Source: Pontimonas sp964350865 (GTDB taxonomy: Bacteria > Actinomycetota > Actinomycetes > Actinomycetales > Microbacteriaceae). Taken from it: 64,000 bases of DNA. The notes under the pieces are model-generated. The model was given only the letters and a program-made list of their open reading frames with translations. It was not told the DNA's origin and did no database searches. Below are positions 25,014 to 33,609 of the stretch, one piece after another. The position numbers were made by a program, and so were the translations under genes. Position 1 is the first letter of the stretch, and each line of letters begins with the position of its first letter. The stretch spans positions 1 through 64,000 of the forward strand of contig CAYGLJ010000003.1 of NCBI GenBank assembly GCA_964350865.1, given 5' to 3'.

Positions 25014-25829
25014 ATGACTGACGCACCGAAAAAGGTCCGGGTTCGGCACTTTGCCGCAGCAAAAGCTGAGGGCATTCGGATTACCGGCCTTACCAGTTAC
25101 GACTTTCTGACGGCGGGAATTTTTGACTCTGCCGGTGTTGATTTCCTTCTTGTGGGTGACTCCGCTGCCAACGTGGTGTTCGGCTATGACACCACAGTGC
25201 CCGTGACCACCGATGAACTCATCCCGCTCTGTAAAGGAGTTGTCCGTGCGGCCAAGCGGGCTCTCGTGATAGCTGATCTCCCCTTTGGCTCCTATGAAGC
25301 GAACCCGGATGACGCCCTCCACACTGCCGTGCGGTTTATGAAAGAAGCTGGCGTTCATGCAGTGAAGCTCGAGGGCGGGGAGCGCTCCGCCGCCAGTATT
25401 GAGCGCATCGTGGGAGCAGGCGTTCCCGTGATGGGTCACATCGGTTTCACCCCCCAATCCGAGCACGGACTCGGGGGCCACGTCGTCCAGGGGAAAGGCT
25501 CAGGGCGCGAGCAACTGATGAAGGATGCTCTCGCTGTCGAAAAAGCGGGAGCCTTCGCGGTGGTCATTGAAATGGTCCCCGAGGATGTGGCGAAGGAAGT
25601 GTCAGAAGCCCTTCGTATTCCCACCATTGGAATCGGGGCAGGCGCTCACACCGACGGGCAGATTCTGGTCTGGACAGACCTTGCAGGGCTCTCAACCTCG
25701 CGAGTTCCGAAGTTTGTGAAGCAATACGCTTCGCTGGAGAAGGATCTCCACTCGGCGGTCTCCACATGGATTGGCGAGATCAACTCGGGGGCTTTCCCCG
25801 GACCGGAACACAGTTTCCGGGAAGACTAG
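25014..25829 (+). CDS. panB: 3-methyl-2-oxobutanoate hydroxymethyltransferase
   Basis: This 271-residue enzyme transfers a hydroxymethyl group from methylene-tetrahydrofolate to 2-oxoisovalerate, the first committed step to pantothenate and CoA. Family motifs include TSYDFLTAGIFDSAGVD, LLVGDSAANVVFGY, ADLPFGSY, AVKLEGG, MGHIGFTPQS and IPTIGIGAG. I chose ATG 25014 because it opens MTDAPKKVRVRHF and follows the nadE stop closely; the longer frame overlaps nadE. The end overlaps a small convergent gene by 4 bases. panC and panD are not in the window. Confidence 0.95.
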   Translation: MTDAPKKVRVRHFAAAKAEGIRITGLTSYDFLTAGIFDSAGVDFLLVGDSAANVVFGYDTTVPVTTDELIPLCKGVVRAAKRALVIADLPFGSYEANPDDALHTAVRFMKEAGVHAVKLEGGERSAASIERIVGAGVPVMGHIGFTPQSEHGLGGHVVQGKGSGREQLMKDALAVEKAGAFAVVIEMVPEDVAKEVSEALRIPTIGIGAGAHTDGQILVWTDLAGLSTSRVPKFVKQYASLEKDLHSAVSTWIGEINSGAFPGPEHSFRED

Positions 25830-26002
25830 GGCTCTTTTTCCTCGTCTTCCCAGGCTCGAGAGCGCTCTCGAGCAATTTCCGGGGCGCGAAGGGCCTCTTC
25901 ACGACTAGCGAAGGGTCCATCCCGGTGGAGACCCAAGGACTGCCGTCCTTGCTCGACCTCGCCCGTCTTGTGGTTGTACCACCACTGTTCTTGGTCGGCC
26001 AT
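25826..26002 (-). CDS. small SPOR-like protein
   Basis: This 58-residue protein, rich in Glu, Arg and Trp, carries WWYNHKTGEVEQG followed by GPFASREEALRA. This resembles the small actinobacterial SPOR-type proteins annotated beside map and panB. The usual SPOR domain binds denuded peptidoglycan; whether such a short version does so is unknown. There is no signal peptide, so it should be cytoplasmic. The start at ATG 26002 is inferred from similarity to such proteins; the longer frame to 26053 has no support. It converges on panB with a 4-base overlap and diverges from map. Confidence 0.7.
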   Translation of the reverse strand: MADQEQWWYNHKTGEVEQGRQSLGLHRDGPFASREEALRAPEIARERSRAWEDEEKEP

Positions 26003-26029
26003 CTCGCTCCCCCTGTTTAGACTAGGTAC

Positions 26030-26896
26030 GTGCCTCGAGACTCTGCTGGACATCTGACTCCAGGGACTCTAGGGCCCACCAGGCTAGTGCCCACCTCTAT
26101 CGTCGCACCTGAGTACGTGGGGCGACAATCTCCCCGGGAACACGGTGGCGATGACGTCTATAGCCCGGAGGAGATCGAACTCATTCGGGCAGCAGGGAAG
26201 ATTGCCGCCGGTGCAATCGAAGCGGCCGGTGCCGCGGTCGCGCCGGGTGTCACCACCGACGCGCTCGATGCCATCGCTCACGACTACGTCGTGTCTCACG
26301 GTGCCTACCCCTCCACGCTTGGCTACCGCGGATATCCCAAATCGTGTTGTACCTCGTTGAACGAAGTAATTTGCCACGGGATCCCCGATAACACGGTGAT
26401 CCAGGAGGGCGACCTGGTCAATATCGATATCACCGCCTACAAAGACGGCATGCATGGTGATCTCAATAAGACATTTCTCGCAGGAGAAGCCTCCGAGGAG
26501 GCAGCTCTGTTAGTGGAGCGCACAGAAGAGGCGCTGCGACGAGGAATCAAAGCTGTTGCGCCCGGTCGCCAGATCAACGTGATCGGGAAAGCTATCGAAG
26601 CGTACGCAAATCGTTTTGGATACGGAGTGGTCCGTGACTTTACCGGTCACGGTGTGGGCTCTTCCTTCCATTCCGGTCTGATCATTCCCCACTACGACGC
26701 CGCCCCGCTTTTTGATCAACTCATGGTTCCAGGGATGGTCTTCACCATTGAGCCCATGCTGACCCTGGGCACTATCCACTGGGACATGTGGGAGGACGGG
26801 TGGACGGTCACCACGAAAGACAAGTCCCTCTCTGCGCAGTTTGAACACACTCTTGTTGTCACCGAGACCGGTGCGGAAATTCTGACCCTGCCATGA
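26030..26896 (+). CDS. map: methionine aminopeptidase type I
   Basis: The 288-residue metalloprotease removes initiator methionine from new proteins. The metal ligands are visible in NIDITAYKDGMHGDLNKTF, GHGVGSSFHS, FTIEPML and SAQFEHTLVVTE. The active-site cleft has STLGYRGYPKSCCTSLNEVICHG in split form, with the His of the ICHG motif. An N-terminal extension of about 40 residues precedes the catalytic domain, as in the longer actinobacterial MAPs. The start is GTG 26030; an internal start is possible. The stop overlaps the ppgK ATG (ATGA), so the two are translationally coupled. Confidence 0.95.
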   Translation: MPRDSAGHLTPGTLGPTRLVPTSIVAPEYVGRQSPREHGGDDVYSPEEIELIRAAGKIAAGAIEAAGAAVAPGVTTDALDAIAHDYVVSHGAYPSTLGYRGYPKSCCTSLNEVICHGIPDNTVIQEGDLVNIDITAYKDGMHGDLNKTFLAGEASEEAALLVERTEEALRRGIKAVAPGRQINVIGKAIEAYANRFGYGVVRDFTGHGVGSSFHSGLIIPHYDAAPLFDQLMVPGMVFTIEPMLTLGTIHWDMWEDGWTVTTKDKSLSAQFEHTLVVTETGAEILTLP

Positions 26897-27645
26897 CCAC
26901 CGCACTGGGAATCGATATCGGAGGCACCGGAATTAAGGGCGCCCGGGTAGATCTCACGACCGGGGAATTGTTGTCGGAGCGAATCAAGTACCCGACCCCT
27001 GAGGGCGGGCACCCCGGCGACGTCCTCGACGTCGTCGAAGGGCTCCTGTCCGACCTGAAGGGAACAGCCGCGGACCATACCGGAGTGTGCTTCCCGGCGG
27101 TCGTAACCCATGGGATTACCCGGTCCGCGGCCAATGTCTCCGCCGACTGGATAGATTTCCCCGCAGCCGCGACTTTTGCCCAATCATTGGAGCGGGATAT
27201 TCACTTCGTCAACGATGCGGACGCCGCGGGAGTCGCTGAAGCCCACTTTGGAGCCGCCCGGGGAGTTCCTGGGCTCGTCATCATGTTGACGCTCGGAACG
27301 GGAATCGGGAGCGCTTTCTTGATCGATGGCACCCTCGTTCCCAACACCGAAATCGGTCACCTCGAGCTGGATGGCAGCGATGCAGAACGTCGCGCCTCCA
27401 ATGCCGCGAGGGAGCGCGAAGGATTAGATTTTGAGGCGTGGGCGCTTCGCCTGTCCCGCTACTTAGGCCATGTGGAGAAGATTTTCAGCCCCGACCTGTT
27501 CATCATCGGGGGTGGTATCTCTAAACAACACGACGAGTTTTTCCCACTCCTCGAGATAGCAACCCCCGTGAAACCCGCCGCGCTGTTGAATAACGCCGGC
27601 ATTGTGGGTGCCGCCTACTTGGCGGGCCACTCGCTCTTGGACTAG
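26893..27645 (+). CDS. ppgK: polyphosphate glucokinase
   Basis: This 250-residue ROK-family sugar kinase phosphorylates glucose with inorganic polyphosphate (and often ATP), a hallmark of actinobacterial glycolysis. The N-terminal phosphate-binding GIDIGGTGIKGA, the sugar-site NDADAAG, the LTLGTGIGSAF stretch and EIGHLEL are all present and match PpgK. The length is normal. It begins within the map stop codon (4-base overlap) and converges with hflX, overlapping its stop by 4 bases. No regulatory site is visible. Confidence 0.93.
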   Translation: MTTALGIDIGGTGIKGARVDLTTGELLSERIKYPTPEGGHPGDVLDVVEGLLSDLKGTAADHTGVCFPAVVTHGITRSAANVSADWIDFPAAATFAQSLERDIHFVNDADAAGVAEAHFGAARGVPGLVIMLTLGTGIGSAFLIDGTLVPNTEIGHLELDGSDAERRASNAAREREGLDFEAWALRLSRYLGHVEKIFSPDLFIIGGGISKQHDEFFPLLEIATPVKPAALLNNAGIVGAAYLAGHSLLD

Positions 27646-29147
27646 ACCCCAGAGGTTGATGCCACCACAAAAGGAGAAATCTTGTCCAGGTGGCGTTGCT
27701 CTACCAAGGCATCGACCAGGGTCCCGCCCTCCTCGTAGGCGCTGGAATGCACAATCGCTTCGTTGTGGAGTAGGGCGACAAGGTCTCCCCTCTCGAAGGG
27801 AATGAGTGCCGTGACCGGAATAGTGGGACCGGGAAGCCTGCGGTCGATTTCGTCCAGGAGCAGACTCACGCCCTCGCCCGTAGCGGCGGACACAAAGAGA
27901 GCACCTGGTTCCAGACCCCTCAACATCATCGTGGTCCCGGAGCTCACCATGTCGACTTTATTGAACACCACAATCTCGGGAATGTCTCTCGCCCCGACAT
28001 CCGCCATCACATCGCGAACGGTGTGAAGCTGAGCACCCGGATCGGGGTGGGTGGCATCCACTACATGAATAATCAGATCAGCCGCTGCCACCTCTTCCAG
28101 GGTGGACCTAAATGCTTCCACCAGCTCGTGCGGGAGCTGACGCACGAAGCCAACGGTATCTGTCAGTGTGAATGCACGCCCGCTCGGGGTCTTTGCCTTG
28201 CGCACAGTGGCATCCAGCGTGGCAAACAGGGCGTCCTCGACGAGGACACCCGCTCCCGTGATGCGATTGAGCAGTGATGACTTCCCTGCATTGGTATATC
28301 CCGCGATTGCCACGCTGGGAATACCCGTGCGACGCCGGTTGGCCCTTTTGGTCTCCCGAGATGGTCCAAAAGACTTGATTTGCGCCCGGAGTTTCGCCAT
28401 CCGAGTGTTGATGCGACGCCGATCCAACTCGATCTTGGTTTCACCAGGTCCACGGCTACCCATACCTGCTCCGGCTCCACCTACCTGGCCACCGGCCTGC
28501 CTGCTCATCGATTCACCCCACCCGCGAAGCCGTGGGAGGAGGTATTGGAGCTGAGCAAGCTCGACCTGCGCTTTACCCTCGCGGGTTTTCGCGTGTTGGG
28601 AAAAAATGTCCAAAATCACTGCGGTCCTGTCGATGACCTTGACCTTGACGACATCCTCCAGGGCACGCCGTTGCGAGGGGGCAAGTTCCGTGTCGGCAAC
28701 GACGGTGTCAGCTCCGACCTCTTTGACGAGATCCGCGAGCTCTCGCGCTTTCCCCTTACCAAAGTAGGTCGAGGGGTCAGGATGTGGAAGACGCTGAATG
28801 ACTCCGTCCAGCACCTCCGCGCCGGCTGTCTCGCAGAGAGCTGCAAGCTCTTTCAAAGAGTTTTCCGCTTCGACAGCGGTGCCTTCTGAATAGACCCCGA
28901 TCAGGACAACTTTTTCGAGGCGAAGCTCACGATACTCAACCTCGGTGACGTCCTCGAGCTCGGTGGAGAGTCCACTCACTCGCCGGAGCGCTTGGCGCTC
29001 CTCCAAGTCCATATCGCCCGTTGTGACATCCCGGAGTGGGGATCGGGCTACACCGATGGGGCCACCAAAGACGCGGACACGTGCCCCAGGTTCGCTCTCC
29101 TGGGCGAGGATGCGCTCAATGGGGTCAGATGAATCGGTCATTACCAC
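27642..29147 (-). CDS. hflX: ribosome-associated GTPase HflX
   Basis: This 501-residue translational GTPase splits or rescues stalled ribosomes under stress. The N-terminal HflX domain includes GAEVLDGVIQR and TYFGKGKA, followed by a coiled segment with SRGPGETKIELDRR. The G domain has GYTNAGKSSLLN (G1), DTVGFVRQLP (G3) and FNKVD (G4). Start: GTG 29147 lies nine bases from AGGAGG; the ATG at 29141 is 15 bases away and less likely. In related genomes hflX neighbours dapF and miaA; here those genes are about 24 kb away, beyond a block of transport and catabolic genes. Confidence 0.94.
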   Translation of the reverse strand: MVMTDSSDPIERILAQESEPGARVRVFGGPIGVARSPLRDVTTGDMDLEERQALRRVSGLSTELEDVTEVEYRELRLEKVVLIGVYSEGTAVEAENSLKELAALCETAGAEVLDGVIQRLPHPDPSTYFGKGKARELADLVKEVGADTVVADTELAPSQRRALEDVVKVKVIDRTAVILDIFSQHAKTREGKAQVELAQLQYLLPRLRGWGESMSRQAGGQVGGAGAGMGSRGPGETKIELDRRRINTRMAKLRAQIKSFGPSRETKRANRRRTGIPSVAIAGYTNAGKSSLLNRITGAGVLVEDALFATLDATVRKAKTPSGRAFTLTDTVGFVRQLPHELVEAFRSTLEEVAAADLIIHVVDATHPDPGAQLHTVRDVMADVGARDIPEIVVFNKVDMVSSGTTMMLRGLEPGALFVSAATGEGVSLLLDEIDRRLPGPTIPVTALIPFERGDLVALLHNEAIVHSSAYEEGGTLVDALVEQRHLDKISPFVVASTSGV

Positions 29148-29186
29148 CAGAGTACGCCTCCTGGCTGGGCGCTCACAGTGGAGGCT

Positions 29187-29429
29187 CTAGGAGCAGCAGG
29201 CCTCGGTGGGCTGAATGAGCGGAAGCGCAACTGGCGCCGGGTTGCTGACGGTTTCCACATGAACCGCGTCCGGGTAGAAACCCTCTGGGTAGGTGGGACA
29301 CACTGCCGTGAAGCCACCAGAATCACGGGCGAGGATGTGTCCTTCGTAACCGTGAGTTGTCATGTAGTCGCGTGCCTCATCAACGCTGCTGAAAGGCTTC
29401 GCGCACTTCGTATAGTTCCACTCACTCAT
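29187..29429 (-). CDS. small hypothetical protein
   Basis: I do not recognise this 80-residue protein. It has a strong ribosome-binding site (GGAGG, five bases before the ATG) and ordinary codon use, so it is likely real. It contains SVDEARDYMTTHGYEGHIL, an alternating pattern that could be a small alpha/beta domain, and ends in a proline-rich tail with two adjacent cysteines (EACCS). There is no signal peptide or membrane segment. It lies between hflX and the transporter operon on the same strand, at the edge of the accessory block. Confidence 0.6.
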   Translation of the reverse strand: MSEWNYTKCAKPFSSVDEARDYMTTHGYEGHILARDSGGFTAVCPTYPEGFYPDAVHVETVSNPAPVALPLIQPTEACCS

Positions 29430-29475
29430 GGTGACCTCCGGAAGGGTATAACGCTAGAACTGGCAGTGAAATTCC

Positions 29476-30285
29476 CTACCGCTGGTCATCATCACGCGCG
29501 AGGCGCTGAGAAATATAGACCGGAATCAGGGAGAGGAGGATGACAACCGTCGCGACGACATTAACCACACTGGCCTGGTTCGGCCGGGCCATTTCCTTGA
29601 GAATCCAGAGGGGTAACGTATCTACACCGGGGGGCGCGGTGAAGATCGTGACATACACCTCATCGAAACTCAGGGCGAAAGCAAGCAGCGCTCCTGCGAT
29701 GAAGGATGACCGGAATTGGGGGAACGTCACCAGCCGGAATGTCTCCCACAGGCCAGCTCCCAGATCCATGGAAGCTTCCTGAAGACTCGGGTTCATTCTC
29801 TTCAAACGGGCAAACACGTTATTGAACACCATCACAATGCAGAATGTTGCATGCGAGACGATCAGTCCGAAATACCCGATATCGATGCCAAGGGGTGACA
29901 GGAAGTTTGAGTAGGTGTTGGAAAAGGCCACACCGGTCACCACGCCAGGCAAAGCAATGGGAAGGACAACCAGAAGGTTGACAGTACTCTTCCCGAAAAA
30001 CTCATAACGATTGAGGGCAAACGCGACCAGGGTTCCCAGAAGTGAGGCAATGACCATGGCAGCGGTCGCCACGATGACGGAGTTCAGAAGCGCTAACCGA
30101 ATGGGCTCATAAGTTGCGGCAAATTCCCACCAGTACAGGGAGAAGTTCTCAATTGGCCAGGATGACAATTGAGCCTCATTGAAACTGTTGATGATCACCA
30201 CAAAAAGTGGGATGTACATGAAGGCCAAAATGAAGCCAACGATGGCGAGCAGGCCCACCTTGGCGGTTCTTGACATCTGGAGCAT
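29476..30285 (-). CDS. ABC transporter permease, PotC type
   Basis: This 269-residue inner-membrane permease has six predicted membrane segments and the cytoplasmic EAA loop (EASMDLGAGLWETFRLVTFP) that docks the ATPase. It is related to PotC/YdcV-type permeases of polyamine-class importers and has the usual opening segment ending in PLFVVIINSFNEA. It is the last gene of a four-gene minus-strand operon, ATPase, binding protein, PotB-type and PotC-type permease. The substrate is unproven: polyamines are the class default, but related systems take up other small cationic or organic solutes. Confidence 0.88.
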   Translation of the reverse strand: MLQMSRTAKVGLLAIVGFILAFMYIPLFVVIINSFNEAQLSSWPIENFSLYWWEFAATYEPIRLALLNSVIVATAAMVIASLLGTLVAFALNRYEFFGKSTVNLLVVLPIALPGVVTGVAFSNTYSNFLSPLGIDIGYFGLIVSHATFCIVMVFNNVFARLKRMNPSLQEASMDLGAGLWETFRLVTFPQFRSSFIAGALLAFALSFDEVYVTIFTAPPGVDTLPLWILKEMARPNQASVVNVVATVVILLSLIPVYISQRLARDDDQR

Positions 30286-30288
30286 GCG

Positions 30289-31188
30289 CTACATCCTCTC
30301 CAGTGACCCGGTGCGTCTGGCGACCATGAGATACATCACGACGAAGGCGATGGGGACCATGGAGAAAGCGGCCGCGACAGGGGGGTTCAAGTTGATATTC
30401 GACGCGATGATGCTCCCAATCATCTGGGTCGCTCCCCCGGTGAACCTTGCCGCGAGATAGTCACCGAGGCTCAGAGAAAAAGTAAAAACCGAGCCAGCAA
30501 TAATCGCCGGCACTATGAGAGGCAACACCACCCGGAAGATCGTGGTGAAGGATTTTGCGCCCATATCCGCCGAGGCGTCGAAGAGGCTATTAGGAATCTG
30601 ACGAATCGCCGTGAACACGGGAAGCGCCATGTAGGGGAACCACAAATAGGTCAGAGTGATGATGGCAACCCAGATATTGAAGCCGGGGCTTTGAATCCCC
30701 AAAGGACCGAAAGCCCAATTGATAAAACCATTTTCGGTGAAAACAAGTCTCATCGCGAGGATCTTGACCAGGTATCCGGCCCACAACGGGAGCGTGATGG
30801 CCACAGCGAGCAAGTTCCGCATGAAGGGGGACGCAATCTTTGCCATGTAGATACCGAGAGGCACAGCAAAGACCACAGCAATCGCTGTGACGGCAAGAGC
30901 CATACCGAGGGTTCTCAGCGAGGTGGACAAGTATGCAGGCACCGCGATGATGCTGATGAAGTTATCGAGCGTAAATCCTGGGCTGACCCGAGAGGTGAAG
31001 GGGTTGATCACCCAGAAAGCGGTGATGAGAAGTAAAAAAAGGGAAACAATATAGACGCCGACCAGCCACGTCATCGGTAGCGCGAGAAGCCCTATGAGGC
31101 GAATCCTCGAGCGCTGAAAAAGGTAGGTCGACACAGGACGAGAGTGCTCCTGGGAGCTCGACACAGAATCCTTCACCTGTGTGCTCAT
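30289..31188 (-). CDS. ABC transporter permease, PotB type
   Basis: This 299-residue permease has six hydrophobic segments and an EAA-type loop (DASADMGAKSFTTIFRVVLP). It pairs with the PotC-type permease that begins three bases downstream. I chose ATG 31188 (MSTQVKDSV), with an AGGA-type site upstream; the frame extends to 31245 but would run through a strong hairpin. That hairpin, between this gene and the binding-protein gene, probably lowers permease expression relative to the binding protein. Confidence 0.87.
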   Translation of the reverse strand: MSTQVKDSVSSSQEHSRPVSTYLFQRSRIRLIGLLALPMTWLVGVYIVSLFLLLITAFWVINPFTSRVSPGFTLDNFISIIAVPAYLSTSLRTLGMALAVTAIAVVFAVPLGIYMAKIASPFMRNLLAVAITLPLWAGYLVKILAMRLVFTENGFINWAFGPLGIQSPGFNIWVAIITLTYLWFPYMALPVFTAIRQIPNSLFDASADMGAKSFTTIFRVVLPLIVPAIIAGSVFTFSLSLGDYLAARFTGGATQMIGSIIASNINLNPPVAAAFSMVPIAFVVMYLMVARRTGSLERM

Positions 31189-31212
31189 GTCCTCGCGCCT
31201 TCCTGAAGGGGT

Positions 31213-31243
31213 GATGAGGTGGGGCCCAGGGCCCCACCTCATC
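31213..31243 (-). terminator. strong intra-operon hairpin between binding protein and permease genes
   Basis: A perfect 14-base stem (GATGAGGTGGGGCC at 31213-31226, complement at 31230-31243) with a 3-base loop. It sits 7 bases after the binding-protein stop and 24 before the PotB-type start. It could act as a partial terminator or protect the 3' end of the binding-protein mRNA, as in other ABC operons. Confidence 0.75.
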
Positions 31244-31250
31244 AAGGGTG

Positions 31251-32411
31251 TTATCCCTTAACCGTGAGCCAAGCGTTGGTCCAGTCTTGGAAGCTGGTGC
31301 ACTTGACGTCGGTGCGTCCATCGATGCACTGCTCAATGGGGGTGGTCCATGGCCAGATCTTGGAGAAGAACTCCTCATCCTGAGCCGCGAACTCATCACA
31401 GTGAGCTTGTGCTTCAGCGCTGGTCGCGCAGAAAGCGATGTTCGCCGGAGCCATACCGAAGTTCATGGCGATAGCACCATTGACATCAGCGCGGCTGGTG
31501 TAGTCCATCCATGCGTAGGCACAGTTGACGTTAGGAGTGGTCGAGCTGACCAACCATGCGTCGTACCAACCGGTGGAACCCTCCACAGGGAGCGTGGTCT
31601 TCAGGTTGTCGCTTGCGGCGAACTTACGAAGAACTTCCCAAGAGGTACCCACCACGGTGTTGCCACCGACAAAGGAGGTGATCTGAGCTACTGGGTCAGA
31701 CCAGTACTCACCGATGATGGAGTTCTGCTGCTTGAGCAGGTCCACCGCGGCGGCAAGCTGGGCCTCGTCCAGTGCATAGGGGTTCTCAATACCGAGCTCG
31801 GGGTTGTGGTACATGAGGTAAACAGCTGCGTCGGCAATGTAGATCGGTGCGTCATACGCGGTGATCTTGCCGGCGTAGGGGCTGTCAGACTCCCACACAA
31901 CGTCCCAGCTCTCGGGGGCGCCACCAGTGACGTCCTCGTTGTACTGGAGAAGGTTTGCGCCACGGCCGATCGGAACACCGTAGGGCTGTCCGTTGACCGT
32001 GTCATAGATCTGACCCTTCATACCCTCAGCAATGTCGTCGCTGAAGTTTGGAATGAGGTCGATGTTCAGAGGCTGGACGTCTCCACCCACAATGAGGCGG
32101 AGAGCGGCGTCACCCGATGCGGACACAATGTCGTACTCACCGGTACGCATGAGGGTCACCATCTCATCAGAGGTACCCGCCACACGGGGGTTGACGACAC
32201 AACCAGTGTCAGCTGTGAACTGATCGGTCCAGGCAGGCTCTACGAAGCCTGACCAGTTAACGATGTTGAGCTCACCTTCGAAAGCACCCAGTTCCTCAAC
32301 CATAGGAACGTCGGGCACATCGAGAGTCAGCTCACCGGTGCCGGAGCATGCGCTCAGGACAACGGTCGATGCAGCAAAAAGCGACAGGGCCGCTAGTTTC
32401 TTGCCTCTCAT
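31251..32411 (-). CDS. extracellular solute-binding lipoprotein, PotD class
   Basis: This 386-residue lipoprotein captures the substrate of the adjacent importer. A signal peptide ends in the lipobox LSAC (cleavage before Cys22). The mature part follows the PotD/PotF pattern: LNIVNWSGFVEPAW, a domain crossing near YGVPIGRGANLLQYNED, and WEVLRKFAASDN. Several cysteines (in GCVVN, NCAYAW, FCATS, HCDEF, QCIDG and KCTSF) may form disulfides outside the cell, which is more than PotD usually has. It lies 30 bases after the ATPase gene and is followed by a strong hairpin, so it is probably the most abundant product of the operon. Confidence 0.88.
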   Translation of the reverse strand: MRGKKLAALSLFAASTVVLSACSGTGELTLDVPDVPMVEELGAFEGELNIVNWSGFVEPAWTDQFTADTGCVVNPRVAGTSDEMVTLMRTGEYDIVSASGDAALRLIVGGDVQPLNIDLIPNFSDDIAEGMKGQIYDTVNGQPYGVPIGRGANLLQYNEDVTGGAPESWDVVWESDSPYAGKITAYDAPIYIADAAVYLMYHNPELGIENPYALDEAQLAAAVDLLKQQNSIIGEYWSDPVAQITSFVGGNTVVGTSWEVLRKFAASDNLKTTLPVEGSTGWYDAWLVSSTTPNVNCAYAWMDYTSRADVNGAIAMNFGMAPANIAFCATSAEAQAHCDEFAAQDEEFFSKIWPWTTPIEQCIDGRTDVKCTSFQDWTNAWLTVKG

Positions 32412-32441
32412 CAGTTTCCTTTCACCTGGCTTTCGCCAGCT

Positions 32442-33488
32442 CTATTGTGGAATTGTCGCCACATGCGCACTGCGCCATGTCGCGACAACTTTGTCGCCGA
32501 CCGCAAAGGAATCTTTGTGGCCCGGTAACTCTTCATTGAGCTGAGTGGAGATCAGCCTCACCCCAGCGGAATTCTCAATAATCGTGATGGTGTTTGCACC
32601 CGTGTAAGCGACCTCAATGACGACGCCCTCAACGCTCGAGAGGTCCTTCTCGGGCTTGTGCCCCGCACCGTGGAGACGAATTCGCTCCGGTCGAATGTTG
32701 ACCAGCTCCGAACGACCCACGAGCGACAGGGCTTTCTCGCCCTCCAACAGGTTGGAGATCCCTAGGAAACCTGCGACAAATGCGGTGGCTGGGTTCTCGT
32801 AGACCTCGTGAGGGGTGCCTAACTGCTCAATGCGCCCCGCATTGAAGACAGCAATGCGGTCACTCATGCGCATCGCTTCCTCCTGGTCGTGGGTAACAAA
32901 AACGAAGGTAATCCCGGCTTCGCGTTGGATGGTCTTCAGCTCAACCTGCATCTCTTCTCGAAGCTGCTTGTCCAATGCACCCAGTGGTTCATCGAGCAAC
33001 AGAACTTTCGGGCGCAACACCAGAGCCCGAGCGAGAGCGATGCGCTGGCGCTGCCCTCCAGAGAGCTGGTGCGGGAGTCTATTAGCCAGATGCGAGAGTT
33101 TCACTCGATCGATCGCCTCTGAAGCTTGCCTGGCTCTCTCGGGCTTTGGCACCTTTCTGGTGCGCAGACCGTACTCCACGTTGTCCTGAATCGTCATATG
33201 AGGAAACAGCGCATAGTCCTGGAATACCGTGTTCACCGTGCGGTCAAACGGAGCCAGTTCGGTGATGTTTTCGCCGTCGATGGAGATAGTGCCCGACGTC
33301 ACGGTTTCGAAGCCTGCGATCATCCTCAAGACCGTAGTCTTGCCAGACCCGGAGGGGCCGAGCATGGAGAAGAACTCCCCTGACTGGATGTCGAGATCAA
33401 GGTCTCTCACAGCATAAAGTTCGCCAAACGCCTTTGAGACAGAGCGAAGCGAGACATATCCCGGATCGTGGCTAACTGGGCTACTCAC
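32442..33488 (-). CDS. ABC transporter ATP-binding protein, PotA type
   Basis: This 348-residue ATPase energises the polyamine-class importer. It shows Walker A GPSGSGKTT, the signature LSGGQRQRIALARAL, Walker B VLLLDEPLGALD and the switch His in FVTHDQEEAM. A C-terminal TOBE-like domain follows (about 270-348). It is the first gene of the four-gene operon, beginning about 120 bases after the glpD stop on the same strand, so cotranscription with glpD is possible but a small hairpin lies between. Substrate specificity cannot be read from the ATPase. Confidence 0.9.
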   Translation of the reverse strand: MSSPVSHDPGYVSLRSVSKAFGELYAVRDLDLDIQSGEFFSMLGPSGSGKTTVLRMIAGFETVTSGTISIDGENITELAPFDRTVNTVFQDYALFPHMTIQDNVEYGLRTRKVPKPERARQASEAIDRVKLSHLANRLPHQLSGGQRQRIALARALVLRPKVLLLDEPLGALDKQLREEMQVELKTIQREAGITFVFVTHDQEEAMRMSDRIAVFNAGRIEQLGTPHEVYENPATAFVAGFLGISNLLEGEKALSLVGRSELVNIRPERIRLHGAGHKPEKDLSSVEGVVIEVAYTGANTITIIENSAGVRLISTQLNEELPGHKDSFAVGDKVVATWRSAHVATIPQ

Positions 33489-33566
33489 TGTTTAGTCACC
33501 CTTGACATTCTTCGAAACTTATCTGCGACAAAGAAACACTACACAAGAAGAGAGGGATAGTTACGC

Positions 33567-33582
33567 ACCGCGGGAACGCGGT
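33567..33582 (-). terminator. small hairpin between glpD and the ABC operon
   Basis: ACCGCG, four bases, CGCGGT forms a perfect six-base stem about 28 bases beyond the glpD stop. No T tract follows. It is a weak candidate for glpD termination. Confidence 0.4.
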
Positions 33583-33609
33583 AAAGAAAACTAAAGCACT
33601 CTTCATCCA

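Noticed and set aside
31248..32252. A 334-codon open frame antisense to the PotD-class gene
   Set aside because: The minus-strand frame has a signal peptide, lipobox and solute-binding motifs; the plus-strand frame has none.
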